Counted from the stretch's first letter, positions 32,891 through 41,609 are shown. The stretch: DNA of 64,000 nucleotides from Nocardioides oceani (GCF_030412965.1 NZ_JAUHJQ010000011.1:46671-110670); one strand, 5' to 3'. The notes: generated by a model from the letters alone, not told the origin. A program made the numbers and translations.

Positions 32891-33282
32891 TCGGTCAGCC
32901 TTTCGACCGGGACACTGGCGCTCTGCCTGACGGTCACGTGCCAGCCGGGGATCACGCTCAGCGACTTGCCTTTGACGGTGATCGTTGCCGTTGTCGTGGT
33001 TCGTGATCCGGAGACGCTGGTGGAGGTCATCACGTCGGAGCCACCGGCGTGGTTGAGGAAGGTGTTCGCCGTGGAGACGCCGGACTCGCGGGTTCCAGTC
33101 TCGCTGCCTGCCTCGCGGGCGCCCTCCTGCGCGGCCGCGAGCGCTACCTGCTTAGCGTGGTAGTACAGGGCTCCCTGGAGGCCGAGGAACATCAGCAGGA
33201 ACAGCGCGGGCATCAAGAACACCATCTGTATGGTCACTGATCCGCGCTCGTCCCGGCTGCGGCGCTGAGAGCTGGCGAACAT
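32887..33282 (-). CDS. TadE-like pseudopilin
   Basis: 131 residues. RDERGSVTIQMVFLMPALFL is the TadE motif (Gln instead of Glu at the key position), with one helix (about 17-38) and YYHAKQVALAAAQEGAREAG after it, the usual helical continuation. First of three coupled pseudopilin genes. Confidence 0.8.
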   Translation of the reverse strand: MFASSQRRSRDERGSVTIQMVFLMPALFLLMFLGLQGALYYHAKQVALAAAQEGAREAGSETGTRESGVSTANTFLNHAGGSDVMTSTSVSGSRTTTTATITVKGKSLSVIPGWHVTVRQSASVPVERLTE

Positions 33283-33300
33283 GACGGAACTCGGTCCTGC

Positions 33301-33504
33301 CTACTTGATCTTGCCGGACTCGCTTGTCACGAAGGCCCTGATGGCTGCGACGACGATGCCGACGATGGCGATGGCGGCCACCGCCCAGAGCACCTCCTGA
33401 ATCGTGACCGAGCCGCGCTCGTCGCGCTGTCTGGTGACGCGGTTCTCGAGGGATGCGAGCGCCGCCATGGCCGCCAGCTGGAGGGCGATGAAGAGCTTCA
33501 ACAT
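33301..33504 (-). CDS. Short Flp-pilin-like peptide
   Basis: 67 residues. RQRDERGSVTIQEVLWAVAA has the basic segment, Gln-Glu and helix arrangement of class III prepilins, and the peptide ends soon after the helix. It differs from classic Flp in having an extra N-terminal hydrophobic stretch (MLKLFIALQLAAMAALAS), so it could be the major pilin or an assembly peptide. It lies between the pseudopilin genes and the TadC-like gene. Confidence 0.65.
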   Translation of the reverse strand: MLKLFIALQLAAMAALASLENRVTRQRDERGSVTIQEVLWAVAAIAIVGIVVAAIRAFVTSESGKIK

Positions 33505-33574
33505 CGGGGGTCTTCCTTCCTTGGTTGTTTGGGTGCGGTCTAGGCGATCCGAGGTGGGATGGGTGTTAGGTCGG

Positions 33575-34489
33575 TCAGGTGGCGAAGCGGAGCATCGAGG
33601 GGGTGACGAGGATCGCCATGAAGACGATGCCGAGCAGGCTGGCCGGGATGTACATGCGCTCGGAGGCGGCGTTGGCCTTGCCGAGCTCGGCGCTGGACAT
33701 CGCCGAGCGGAGCGCGGCGGCGCGGGCCCGGAGGTTGTTGTAGATCTGGGCTCCGTCCTGGCCGGACTGCTGCATGATGTCGGCGAGGTCGTCGAGTTCG
33801 GGGACGCCGAGCTCGTCGGCCAGGCTGTGCAGGGAGTCCCACGGTGCGCGGGTCATGTAGCGGGCGCGGCGCAGCTCGCTCTCGATCCGCTTGAACACCC
33901 ACTTGTCGCCGACCTCGGCTGCCGAGCGCAGCGCCTGCTGGCCGCTGGATCCGTCGCGGACGCCGGTGGCGACCATGTCGATGTAGGCGCCGAGTGCCCG
34001 GTTGAACTCGATGCGGGCCTTCTTGGCGTCGTCGGTGGCGTTGTAGTTGGGCATGAACCAGAACAGGGCAGCCAGGGCCAGCGAGCCGAGCGTGGGGATC
34101 GCGAACGGCAGGGGCAACCCGATCAGCGAGAAGAAGGTGGCCAGCAGGGGCGGCATGACGAGGCCGAGGAGCGCCCAGACGACCTTCTCGCCGTAGAACC
34201 GGGTCTCGCTGATGTGCAGGATGGCCAGGTCTTTGCGGGGCGTGTGTGCCCACGCGCCGCCGGGGAGGTTCTTCATCGCCCACAGGCCGATCCGGTCGAC
34301 GGCCGAGCCGGTGTCGGTGCCGGTGTCGTCGAGGCCGGGGGTGCCGCGGCGGGGCGCGACGTGGTCGGGCGAGAGCCGGTCCAGCGCGTCGACCAGGTCG
34401 GGGTCGGAGGGCGCGAGGCGCCACACGAGCAGGGCGAGGGCCAGTCCGAGGAGGGTGCCGCTGGCGAGCGCGAGCTGCAGGCCGGTCAT
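33575..34489 (-). CDS. TadC-like type II secretion F-domain membrane protein
   Basis: 304 residues from ATG 34489. Helices lie at the N-terminus (about 4-23), in the middle (about 105-150) and at the C-terminus (about 280-300), separated by a cytoplasmic GspF-like domain (DMVATGVRDGSSGQQALRSA, WDSLHSLADELGVPEL). The pair TadB and TadC forms the inner-membrane platform of the pilus. ATGA overlap with the TadB-like gene. Confidence 0.8.
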   Translation of the reverse strand: MTGLQLALASGTLLGLALALLVWRLAPSDPDLVDALDRLSPDHVAPRRGTPGLDDTGTDTGSAVDRIGLWAMKNLPGGAWAHTPRKDLAILHISETRFYGEKVVWALLGLVMPPLLATFFSLIGLPLPFAIPTLGSLALAALFWFMPNYNATDDAKKARIEFNRALGAYIDMVATGVRDGSSGQQALRSAAEVGDKWVFKRIESELRRARYMTRAPWDSLHSLADELGVPELDDLADIMQQSGQDGAQIYNNLRARAAALRSAMSSAELGKANAASERMYIPASLLGIVFMAILVTPSMLRFAT

Positions 34490-35427
34490 GCCAGTGCTCC
34501 TTCCTTCTCGCTGTGCGCTGTGCGCTGGGCGGCGCGGTGGGCGTTGCGGGCCTGGAGGTCGAGGAAGCGCGGGAGCGGCTTGGCGACGGCCATCCGTCGC
34601 ATCCAGAGCAGGGTGGCCACGTAGGCGGTGAGCAGGACGGCGAGGACGACCTGGCCCAGTGGGGTGCCGTAGGGCTCGATGTAGTCGCCGGTGAAGGCGA
34701 GGATGCCGAGCACGCCGAGGGTGATGACGGTGACGGTGCGGGCGGTGGTGCGGGGCTTGGCCTGGTCGGCGGCGATCTGGCGTCGAGCGCGGACGTCGGC
34801 CGCGACGGTCTCGGCGAGGGCGTCCAGTGCCTTCGACAGTCCGGCCTGTCCGCGGCCGCTGGCGGCGAGGATCAGCTGGCTGGCCACGACGTCGCCGGTG
34901 GAGTCGTTGAGGTCCTCGGCGAAGGCGCGCAGGACGTCCTCGGTGGAGGAGGTGTTGTTCCACAGCCGGGAGACCATCAGCCCGACCTCGCGCTCGATCG
35001 GTTCCGGTGTCGACTGCAGCGACTTGATGAGTGCCGAGCGCAGGGACTGCCCGGCGGTCAGCTTGCCGGACAGGGACCGGGTCCACTCCTCGAGCGCTTC
35101 GAGCTTCTCGATGCTGGCGGCGGCCGGCGGCGGCGTGAGCAGCAGCGGGATGCCGACGATCGCGGCCGGGACGAGGACGATGGCGATCACCCAGCCGGTC
35201 ACCAGCGCGACCAGGAGGCCGGCCACGGCGCCGCCGATCATGAGCATTCGGGTACGACGGTCGAGCCGGACGAACCAGCTCCCGAGCCGTCCGAACGGGG
35301 TGGTGGTCCGGGCCGGCTTCGGCGGCTTGGGCGGCGCCGGGATCATCGCGTAGACCATGCCGATCAGGCCTATGACGATGAGGGCGCCGAAGACGGCGGG
35401 CAGGAAACCCGATGACATTGGGCTCAT
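34486..35427 (-). CDS. TadB-like type II secretion F-domain membrane protein
   Basis: 313 residues from ATG 35427. Helices are at about 8-30, 61-100 and 235-285. The cytoplasmic part EKLEALEEWTRSLSGKLTAG and the QRSAL-like segment AGQSLRSALIKS are typical of TadB. Coupled to TadA and TadC by four-base overlaps, so this is one operon. Confidence 0.82.
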   Translation of the reverse strand: MSPMSSGFLPAVFGALIVIGLIGMVYAMIPAPPKPPKPARTTTPFGRLGSWFVRLDRRTRMLMIGGAVAGLLVALVTGWVIAIVLVPAAIVGIPLLLTPPPAAASIEKLEALEEWTRSLSGKLTAGQSLRSALIKSLQSTPEPIEREVGLMVSRLWNNTSSTEDVLRAFAEDLNDSTGDVVASQLILAASGRGQAGLSKALDALAETVAADVRARRQIAADQAKPRTTARTVTVITLGVLGILAFTGDYIEPYGTPLGQVVLAVLLTAYVATLLWMRRMAVAKPLPRFLDLQARNAHRAAQRTAHSEKEGALA

Positions 35428-37103
35428 GAGGTGGCCACCCCCGGGTTGGCCTGGGACTCGGCCTTGTACGCCTCGAGGTCGAATCCGTGGCGTGCTAGTT
35501 CCTGGGCGAGGAAGTTGTCGAGCTTGCCGGTCGCGACGGCCTGGCCGAGCTGGTTGGGCGCGAAGATCGGGGTGGTGGCGTACCCGCGGGCTGCGTCGAT
35601 GCTCGGCTGGACGACCAGGACCTCCTCGACCCAGCGCTGCTTGCGGAAGGTGCCGTCGTCGTTGGGGACGACCTCGGAGCGCAGGTACATCACGATGTCG
35701 ATCGCGGCGGCGAGCTTGCTGATCGCCAGCTCGCGGGTGACCTGGGGGCCCTTCTCCATGGCGCAGGAGACGAGTTTCTCGATGGTGTGCTCGGCGCTGC
35801 GGGCGTGGGTGGTGCTGATCGAGCCCGGGCCGGACTCCATGGCCTTGAGCATGTTCCAGACCTCCGGGCCGCGGACCTCGCCGACGATCTGGCGGGCGAG
35901 GTTGAACCGGAAGGAGTGGTGGATGGCCTCTTCGAGGCTGAACTCGCCTGCCTGGCGGCCGTCGATGCCGACCTCGCCGGATCCGGGGCGGTGCTCCCAG
36001 GCGTGGACGATCTTGTGCCGGTCGACCAGCTCGTGCAGGTGCAGTTCGAACTCGGTCTCGAAGGTGCCGATCATCTCCCAGGGTGGGATGCACGAGCACA
36101 GGGCGCGGACCCAGGTGGTCTTGCCGGAGCCCTGGACGCCGGAGACGACGATGCTCTTGCCGGCCCGCACGCAGGCCGCGAGGAAGTCGGCCAGGACCGC
36201 GGTGCAGGCCTTGCGGTCGTAGACCATCTCGTCCATGGAGACCTCGCGCATGCCGTGGCGGCGGATCACGACCGAGGTGTAGGCCATCACCCAGGAGCCG
36301 GCCGCGAGCCGCGCTCCCCCGGGCAGCCGGAGGTCCAGGTGCGGGCGGGCCTCGGTGAAGGGCCGGTTCTGCCGGGCGCCCAGGTCGGCGAGGAACTCGC
36401 GCAGCTCGTCCTCGGAGTCGGCGATCGGGTCGGCCTCGACCAGGGTGCCGTCGACCAGCTCCAGCCACACCGCGCAGACCGGGCCGCGGGCGATGACGAT
36501 GATGTTCTCGACGTCCTCACGCTCGACCAGGGGCTGCAGGCGGCCCAGACCGAACAGGGCGGCGTGGAGGGCGGACTTGAGCGCCTTCTCCTGGTCCTTG
36601 GTCCACGGGGGCCGGCCGGTGGAGACCAGCGTCTCGGCCTCGGACTTGATGAGCTCCTCGATGACGTCGAGGCCCATCTGCTCGCGGTCCTCGTCGGTGA
36701 CCCGGCCACCTTCCTTGTCGAGCCGTGCGGTCAGTCGCGAGGAGATCTCCGCGCGGTACTGCGCGATCAGCTCCCAGTCCAGCTCGACCCGGCCGTCCGC
36801 GTCGGGCACGTTGTGGTGATGCTCCTCCGGTGCGGGCGCCACCAGCGGACGCAGGCTGAACTCCGAGCGAGCACGGCCCGGAAGCTCCTGCTCGCTGGTC
36901 CAGGCGCCGGCGAAGATAGGCAGGGAGGTCGGGTCGTGGTCCTCGACGACCGGCGGCGGGGGCGGCGGGGTGCCGTTGGTGCTGCGGCCGCGGGCGAAGG
37001 GCGAGGTCTGCTCCCGCTTCGCGGCGTGACGGGCCTCGAGCCACTCGTCGGCGCGCAGCGGGTCGCGGCCGTTGGTGTCGGGGTGGTGTCCGTTGGCGCT
37101 CAT
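35424..37103 (-). CDS. tadA: TadA/CpaF-type pilus assembly ATPase
   Basis: 559 residues from ATG 37103. The N-terminal 100 residues are Pro-rich and disordered. The ATPase core has the LDLRLPGGARL box, Walker A GVQGSGKTT (about 322-330), an Asp/Glu box (ETEFELHL), a Walker B-like IVGEVRGPE and a His box (STTHARSAE). This set defines secretion ATPases of the TadA/VirB11 class. In this operon it drives Tad pilus assembly; a link with DNA transfer is possible because the ICE carries it. Confidence 0.9.
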   Translation of the reverse strand: MSANGHHPDTNGRDPLRADEWLEARHAAKREQTSPFARGRSTNGTPPPPPPVVEDHDPTSLPIFAGAWTSEQELPGRARSEFSLRPLVAPAPEEHHHNVPDADGRVELDWELIAQYRAEISSRLTARLDKEGGRVTDEDREQMGLDVIEELIKSEAETLVSTGRPPWTKDQEKALKSALHAALFGLGRLQPLVEREDVENIIVIARGPVCAVWLELVDGTLVEADPIADSEDELREFLADLGARQNRPFTEARPHLDLRLPGGARLAAGSWVMAYTSVVIRRHGMREVSMDEMVYDRKACTAVLADFLAACVRAGKSIVVSGVQGSGKTTWVRALCSCIPPWEMIGTFETEFELHLHELVDRHKIVHAWEHRPGSGEVGIDGRQAGEFSLEEAIHHSFRFNLARQIVGEVRGPEVWNMLKAMESGPGSISTTHARSAEHTIEKLVSCAMEKGPQVTRELAISKLAAAIDIVMYLRSEVVPNDDGTFRKQRWVEEVLVVQPSIDAARGYATTPIFAPNQLGQAVATGKLDNFLAQELARHGFDLEAYKAESQANPGVATS

Positions 37104-37936
37104 GCGTGGCCTCCGTTCGTGGGAGCGAGGGCGGCCTGGTTGGCGCCGATGATGGACTGGATGGCCGCGGCGCTGGCCCGATATCCGCGCAGCAGCCCGG
37201 AGGACTCGAACTTGCGGGGCTTGCGGGCGCCGTGGGAGTAGACCTCGGCCACCTCGGGCTCCCATTCCACTGAGGCGACGACGGGGAGTTGCAGGGCCTT
37301 GGCGATGTGCCGGGCGCTGTAGGGCCGGACTCGGGCACCGGTGGGCATCGGCCAGCGTCGCTCCTCGTCGACGAGAAGGACCCCAAGCCGGGACAAGCCA
37401 CCGACCCCGGCGAACTGCGTGCGCAACGTCTTGGCCCAGCTGGTGGCGCCGGCCAGGGCCGGCAACGAGCTGCGGGTGATCAAGAGGGTCAGGTCGGAGG
37501 CGGCGATCAGCGGCTGGGGCCAGCCGGCCAGGCCGAGCCGGCCTGCGTCGACGATGACGTCCTGGCCGTGGCGCTCCAGCGCGCGCAGCTGCTCGGTGAG
37601 CGGCTCCCACAGGGGCAGCAGGCTGGGGGCCTGCTCGTGAGCCCGGATGCCGGGCAGGAACCACGCCGAGCGCTCGGCCGGGGCCTCGGGGTCCAGCAGG
37701 AGCGTCTCGCGCGGCAGTGCCTCGGCCAGCGTTCCCTCGCGCAGGGAGAGGGCGAGGTTGATCAGCCCCCCGGTCGGCTCGTGGGTGCCGTGGAAGTAGC
37801 CGGCGAAGACCGAGGAGGAGCCGGTGGGGTCGGCGTCGACCAGGAGCACCGGTCGGTGCCAGTTCAGGGTGAGCCCGAGCGCCGTGGTGGAGACGCCAGG
37901 CGAACCGCTCGCGGAGGCCAGGACGATCAGCGCCAT
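37100..37936 (-). CDS. TadZ/CpaE-like localisation protein with lysine-free P-loop
   Basis: 278 residues. SASGSPGVSTTALGLTLNW (about 8-26) takes the place of the ParA P-loop but has no Lys. LLVDADPTGSS is the switch strand and VIVDAGRLG the Walker B-like strand. TadZ/CpaE proteins place the pilus machine at the cell pole, and many have altered P-loops. It is coupled to tadA by ATGA. See also the similar deviant P-loop protein of the transfer operon. Confidence 0.75.
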   Translation of the reverse strand: MALIVLASASGSPGVSTTALGLTLNWHRPVLLVDADPTGSSSVFAGYFHGTHEPTGGLINLALSLREGTLAEALPRETLLLDPEAPAERSAWFLPGIRAHEQAPSLLPLWEPLTEQLRALERHGQDVIVDAGRLGLAGWPQPLIAASDLTLLITRSSLPALAGATSWAKTLRTQFAGVGGLSRLGVLLVDEERRWPMPTGARVRPYSARHIAKALQLPVVASVEWEPEVAEVYSHGARKPRKFESSGLLRGYRASAAAIQSIIGANQAALAPTNGGHA

Positions 37937-37939
37937 GCC

Positions 37940-38620
37940 TCAGCGCTCCCGGGCGTCCAGGACGAGCGCGACCCGTCCGGTGGCGGCACGGGCAGCCAGG
38001 TCGGCGGCATCGGCCTCGGGCACCGAGACGTCGACGACGGTCTCCCCTGTCTCCTCGACCCGGCTAACACCAACGACGACTGCCTCGACCGAGACCGGGT
38101 CCTCGTTAGTGATCTCGCCCTGGTCGCCGGGTGTGGTGACGATCCGGACCGAGTCACCGGCATAGAGCTGCACGGACGGCATCAGCGCCGGGGCGAGGCT
38201 GATGCCCACCAGGGACTCCCCCTCCCCCGGCACCAGGCTGTCGGTGACGGCCTCCTCCGTGAGCAGAGTGCCGGCCCACAGGTCGACAGCGGCGCGGCTG
38301 CCCTCGAGCTCGCCCTTCTGACTCCCGGCAACCGGGGTCAGCGCTGGGTCGACGCTCACCCGCACCACCGAGAGGTCCCCGGCCTCGATGGTCTCGCCGC
38401 GCGTGATGTCACGGCTGACGACCAGGACCTCTTGGGAGTCGTTGACCGAGCTGAACGCGAACGCGGTTCCCAGGGCGCCGGCGGCGACGAGGGCAGCACA
38501 AAGTGCGAAAACCCACGGCCTGCGGCGCCGCTTGAGCCGTGGACTCTTGTTGAATTTGGGCGCAGGTCGATTGGTGGAGGGCGCCTCGCCCGACGCACTT
38601 TGAGCGGTGTTCAGCGACAT
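37940..38620 (-). CDS. CpaB-like SAF-domain pilus assembly protein
   Basis: 226 residues from ATG 38620 (AGAGGA upstream); a GTG at 38650 is an alternative. A basic cytoplasmic segment and one helix (about 35-57) are followed by a SAF domain (VVSRDITRGETIEAGDLSVV, residues about 65-130) and a beta domain. CpaB in Tad systems stabilises the secretin or wall passage. It heads the Tad operon; an upstream AT-richer region at 38690-38760 may contain the promoter. Confidence 0.78.
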   Translation of the reverse strand: MSLNTAQSASGEAPSTNRPAPKFNKSPRLKRRRRPWVFALCAALVAAGALGTAFAFSSVNDSQEVLVVSRDITRGETIEAGDLSVVRVSVDPALTPVAGSQKGELEGSRAAVDLWAGTLLTEEAVTDSLVPGEGESLVGISLAPALMPSVQLYAGDSVRIVTTPGDQGEITNEDPVSVEAVVVGVSRVEETGETVVDVSVPEADAADLAARAATGRVALVLDARER

Positions 38621-38958
38621 GGATCCCGAGTCCTCTCGTGTCTCGATCACCTACGTGTCAAGACGGGCCCTCGGCGATCACCACGAGTCCAACTCGATAG
38701 TCCCACGCTAGTGCATTTCTATCGAGCGGCTCGGTTTCCACAGGTGACCGATTTCGAGATGACATCGCCCAGTCCTGACCGGAAGGGTTGCGCAGCTCAT
38801 TCCCCCGATGGAATTAGCGTCAACGCCTCCGAATGATCCGGAGTCCATGGGACCACAAATCGTCCGCCTCTTCCGGAATCAGTTTCTCGCCTGTGGATAG
38901 CGTCCAAACCCGGCTGCCGTTGCGCACTTGCGACGCCGTGCGGCTGCCGAAGGTCTCC
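38621..38958. other. Intergenic region upstream of the Tad operon, with a possible micro-ORF
   Basis: Both flanking genes are on the minus strand. A short frame from GTG 38927 to 38820 reads VRNGSRVWTLSTGEKLIPEE and ends with three Arg; it is less GC-rich than its neighbours and looks protein-like but is only about 35 residues. TGTGGATAG (38892-38900) is one base off a DnaA box. The Tad operon promoter should lie between 38630 and 38810. Confidence 0.35.
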
Positions 38959-39411
38959 TCAGGCCGAAGTGTCTCCGCCCCGCTGGTGCTGTCGCTGGGA
39001 CTCACGGAAAGCCGCGACCACCGCATCGACGGCCACCCCGTAAGCGCGGGCGAGCCCTTTAAGCGACTCAGGTGCAGGGAGTCGGGCCCAGCGCCCCTGC
39101 TCCCAGGCGTAGTAGGTCGGGACGGCTACCTTCACGGCCATCGCGAGGTTCTGCGCGCTGAGCCCTGCCTGCAGGCGCAACGCCCTGAGGTCGGGGACCT
39201 CAGCGTCGATCTGGATCAGCCGAAGCGTCGGGATGTCGAGGGCCTTGGCGAGTCTCACCAGGAAGTCGGGGCGCGGAGATGACGTGCCCAACTCCCAGCG
39301 AGAGATGCGCTCACCCCCAGCCGCTCCCACCAAGCGCGCCAACTCATGCTGAGTCAACCCCGCTTCCTCGCGAGCAGCCCTCAACGCGTTGGGGTCGATT
39401 CCGGAGGCCAT
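38959..39411 (-). CDS. Regulator with two tandem XRE-type HTH domains
   Basis: 150 residues with two repeats of the Cro/C1 fold: residues about 7-62 (LRAAREEAGLTQHELARLVG, ISRWELG) and about 75-136 (LRLQAGLSAQNLAMAVKV, YYAWEQGRW). Twin-domain proteins may bind a long operator as monomers. It stands between the Tad operon and the accessory module and could regulate either; a 41-base palindrome at 40111-40151 is a candidate site. Target is inferred. Confidence 0.8.
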   Translation of the reverse strand: MASGIDPNALRAAREEAGLTQHELARLVGAAGGERISRWELGTSSPRPDFLVRLAKALDIPTLRLIQIDAEVPDLRALRLQAGLSAQNLAMAVKVAVPTYYAWEQGRWARLPAPESLKGLARAYGVAVDAVVAAFRESQRQHQRGGDTSA

Positions 39412-39751
39412 CGCCGATGAACACTAGCGGTACCGATCGCCTGCGGGATCGGTCAGTCTGGGTCGCCCCGGACCGACGACGTGGGACCGCGGAGCCCGTC
39501 CGTCTCTCAGTGAGTGCGCCGCTGGCCACGCGGACACTCCTCGCCGCTCGGCGAATGACCTTGGGCGCGAAATCGCGCCCAGCCCCGGTGTCACTCTCGG
39601 TGGCCTTGCCCCCGCTGGCCGCCCGGCGCAAGCTCCGCACAGGGCCGTGAGCTCTCCCGCGCGATAGCCGGCGGATTCTCCTGGTGTCGCAGATCGGGCT
39701 GATCGCTTACAACCTCCTTCGCATGCAGGTGACCGGAAAGCGAGGTGGACC
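39412..39751. other. Intergenic region with a variant of the spaced ICE motif
   Basis: 340 bases. Most of it shows no gene on either strand. Its last part contains TGATCG at 39700-39705 and CAGGTGA at 39726-39732, a variant of the repeated motif seen four more times downstream, and the ribosome site of the next gene. Confidence 0.5.
39700..39732 (+). promoter_or_regulatory. Spaced ICE motif, variant copy (18-base spacer)
   Basis: TGATCG, then 18 bases, then TGCAGGTGA. It ends 19 bases before the ATG at 39752. The four other copies have a 19-base spacer. Confidence 0.4.
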
Positions 39752-40096
39752 ATGAGCATTCCCCCAGCCGAGAACCCGGTCCCCGGTGTCGTCACCTTCA
39801 CCGCCCGCGGAGACGCTGCCCTCGATCGTCTGGCCGAGGCCCTGGTGGCCGAGTGTGACGGCTTGCCAGGGGGCGTCGCCGGCATCCTGGAGCGGGTTCT
39901 GGAGGCCGACGTCGAGGACCTGGCCGAATGCCTGAGCGAGACGACCCGGCTGCACGGCGATCGACCTGGTGGCGGCGTCGACGAGGTCGGTTCCGCGGGC
40001 GAGAGCCCCGATGATGCCGCCCGTCGTCGGCTCGGAGCGCGCACGCCAGGCGCTGCCAGCACGCCTGGGACACGCAGCTTCGACGTCGGGCGCTGA
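39752..40096 (+). CDS. Small hypothetical acidic protein
   Basis: 114 residues from ATG 39752, GAGGTGG upstream. Residues about 14-70 are helical (ALDRLAEALVAEC, GILERVLEADVEDLAECL); the C-terminus is disordered. No known family. It is the first gene of the plus-strand accessory module and is preceded by the spaced motif variant. Confidence 0.55.
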   Translation: MSIPPAENPVPGVVTFTARGDAALDRLAEALVAECDGLPGGVAGILERVLEADVEDLAECLSETTRLHGDRPGGGVDEVGSAGESPDDAARRRLGARTPGAASTPGTRSFDVGR

Positions 40097-40110
40097 TCCG
40101 GATCGACGGC

Positions 40111-40151
40111 ATACACTTCGTTACACAAGCCCGCTGTGTAACAGAATGTAT
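40111..40151. promoter_or_regulatory. 41-base imperfect palindrome upstream of the AAA ATPase
   Basis: The inner arms GTTACACA (40120-40127) and TGTGTAAC (40135-40142) are perfect, with a seven-base centre; the outer arms ATACA (40111-40115) and TGTAT (40147-40151) extend the symmetry. It ends 12 bases before ATG 40164. Size and symmetry fit a repressor operator, possibly of the twin-HTH protein at 38959-39411. Confidence 0.7.
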
Positions 40152-40163
40152 GGGAGACCTCTG

Positions 40164-41453
40164 ATGCTGCCCAACCCCTACGCACCGGGCGAACTGCCGC
40201 GGGTCCTGGCCGGGAGGGAACAGCAGCAGGACAGGATCAAAGGCTACCTGAGCCGGATCGGCACATACGGCGAGATGGGCGGCCCGCTCCTGGTGTTCCT
40301 AGGCCCGCGCGGGGTCGGCAAGACCTCCCTGCTGCGCGAGGCCCAGCGCGACGCCGAGGCCCACGGATTCATCACCGGATGGGTGGCCTGCCGCCGCAAC
40401 GCGCCGTTCCTGCCCGACCTGGTGAGCCGTGTCGGAAAGGCCATCGAGACCGCGGACATCCTCCCCCGAGCTGAGAAGGGCACCTGGAAGCTCCGCCTGG
40501 AGAGCATCGCCCTGGAGTTCGGGCTGCCGAGCGGGGTGAAGGTGAGCGCGACCGCGGCCGCCGACCGCTCCGGGGCTGAGGCACCTCCACGAGGTGCCCA
40601 GATCTCGGCGTTGGAGGACCTCCTGCACGAGACCAGCGCCCAAATCCGCGCACGCGGTGGCGCCGGACTCGTGGTCTTCGTCGACGAGCTGCACGCGGCC
40701 ACCCGCGATGACCTCGCGGTCCTGCTCAACGCGATGCAGAACCTGGCTGGACGGCGCGAGGACAACCCCCTCGCCATCATCGGCGCCGGCCTGCCCTCGA
40801 CTCCGGGAGTCCTGGTCAACGCAGCCACCTTCGGGGAGCGCAGCACCTTCCTCACGCTTCCCCGACTCGAGCCCGCCGCCGCGGTCGCCGCCGTGGCCGA
40901 GCCGGCCTCAGAGCTGGGCGTGACCTGGACACCCGCCGCGCTGCAGGCGATCGCGGCCGAGGCCCAAGGATTCCCGTACCTGCTGCAGGTCCTCGCCCAC
41001 GCGACGTGGGAGGTGGCCAAGCCCTCAGGAACCAGTGACGTGCTCGACGTCGACCAGGTGCGGGCCGGCCTGCCGCTGGCCGACGACCAGCTGACCTCCA
41101 TGTACGCCGCCCGGTGGGCGGCCGCGACCGAGCTGGAGAAGCAGATCATGTCCGTGATGGCGCAGGCCGGCACGCCCACGGTGACGCGGGCAGAGATCGC
41201 CGCGGCGCTCGGCCGGCCCACGCAGGCCCTGGGCGTTCCGCGTGAGCGCCTGATCGACAAGGGCATCATCGAGCCCGCCAGTCGCGGCGAGGTCCGGTTC
41301 ACGATGCCCGGCTTCGACCGCTACATCCGCGAGATCCTGGCCACCGGAGCACCGTCGGCCGCCGACCCGGCAGCCGGCAGTCTCGGTGCCGGCCGCCGAC
41401 GGCGCGAACTCCCGCTCGCCTCCGACGGCGGCCACGACGCGCCGCGGCGTTAG
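40164..41453 (+). CDS. AAA+/Orc1-like ATPase
   Basis: 429 residues from ATG 40164 (GGGAGA upstream; an in-frame ATG at 40146 lies inside the palindrome). Walker A GPRGVGKTS (about 47-55), Walker B GLVVFVDELH (about 166-175), sensor region IIGAGLPSTP. The C-terminal part (about 310-395) looks like a winged helix (TRAEIAAALGRPTQ, RLIDKGIIEP). This is the arrangement of Orc1/Cdc6-like and related ATPases found in actinobacterial mobile elements. DNA handling or maintenance of the ICE is a reasonable guess. Confidence 0.72.
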   Translation: MLPNPYAPGELPRVLAGREQQQDRIKGYLSRIGTYGEMGGPLLVFLGPRGVGKTSLLREAQRDAEAHGFITGWVACRRNAPFLPDLVSRVGKAIETADILPRAEKGTWKLRLESIALEFGLPSGVKVSATAAADRSGAEAPPRGAQISALEDLLHETSAQIRARGGAGLVVFVDELHAATRDDLAVLLNAMQNLAGRREDNPLAIIGAGLPSTPGVLVNAATFGERSTFLTLPRLEPAAAVAAVAEPASELGVTWTPAALQAIAAEAQGFPYLLQVLAHATWEVAKPSGTSDVLDVDQVRAGLPLADDQLTSMYAARWAAATELEKQIMSVMAQAGTPTVTRAEIAAALGRPTQALGVPRERLIDKGIIEPASRGEVRFTMPGFDRYIREILATGAPSAADPAAGSLGAGRRRRELPLASDGGHDAPRR

Positions 41454-41609
41454 AGCTCGCGGCGACCCTGCCGACGTAGGACCGCCTCGAGCTCGGCGAC
41501 GCCCTCGCACAGCGGCATCGGGGGGCGCGACGTCGGCGAGGTCATCGAGCAGCTCGTCGACGTCGCCGGCCTCCAACTGCGGTGTGCTATAGGCGTTCCA
41601 CTCCCCCAC
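41450..41609 (-). pseudogene. Small ICE gene with a frameshift in a C-run
   Basis: From GTG 41609 the frame reads GEWNAYSTPQLEAGDVDELL and continues to DDLADVAPP; then one base of shift gives MPLCEGVAELEAVLRRQGRR to a stop at 41450. Length is 160, 53 codons plus one base. The switch lies in a CCCCCC run near 41522. A single extra C, by mutation or sequencing error, would explain it; slippage at the C-run is possible. It converges on the ATPase gene and overlaps its end by four bases. Confidence 0.45.

Noticed and set aside
38892..38900. Third DnaA box (TGTGGATAG)
   Set aside because: One base off the consensus, without the flanks shared by the two perfect boxes, and inside a possible micro-ORF.
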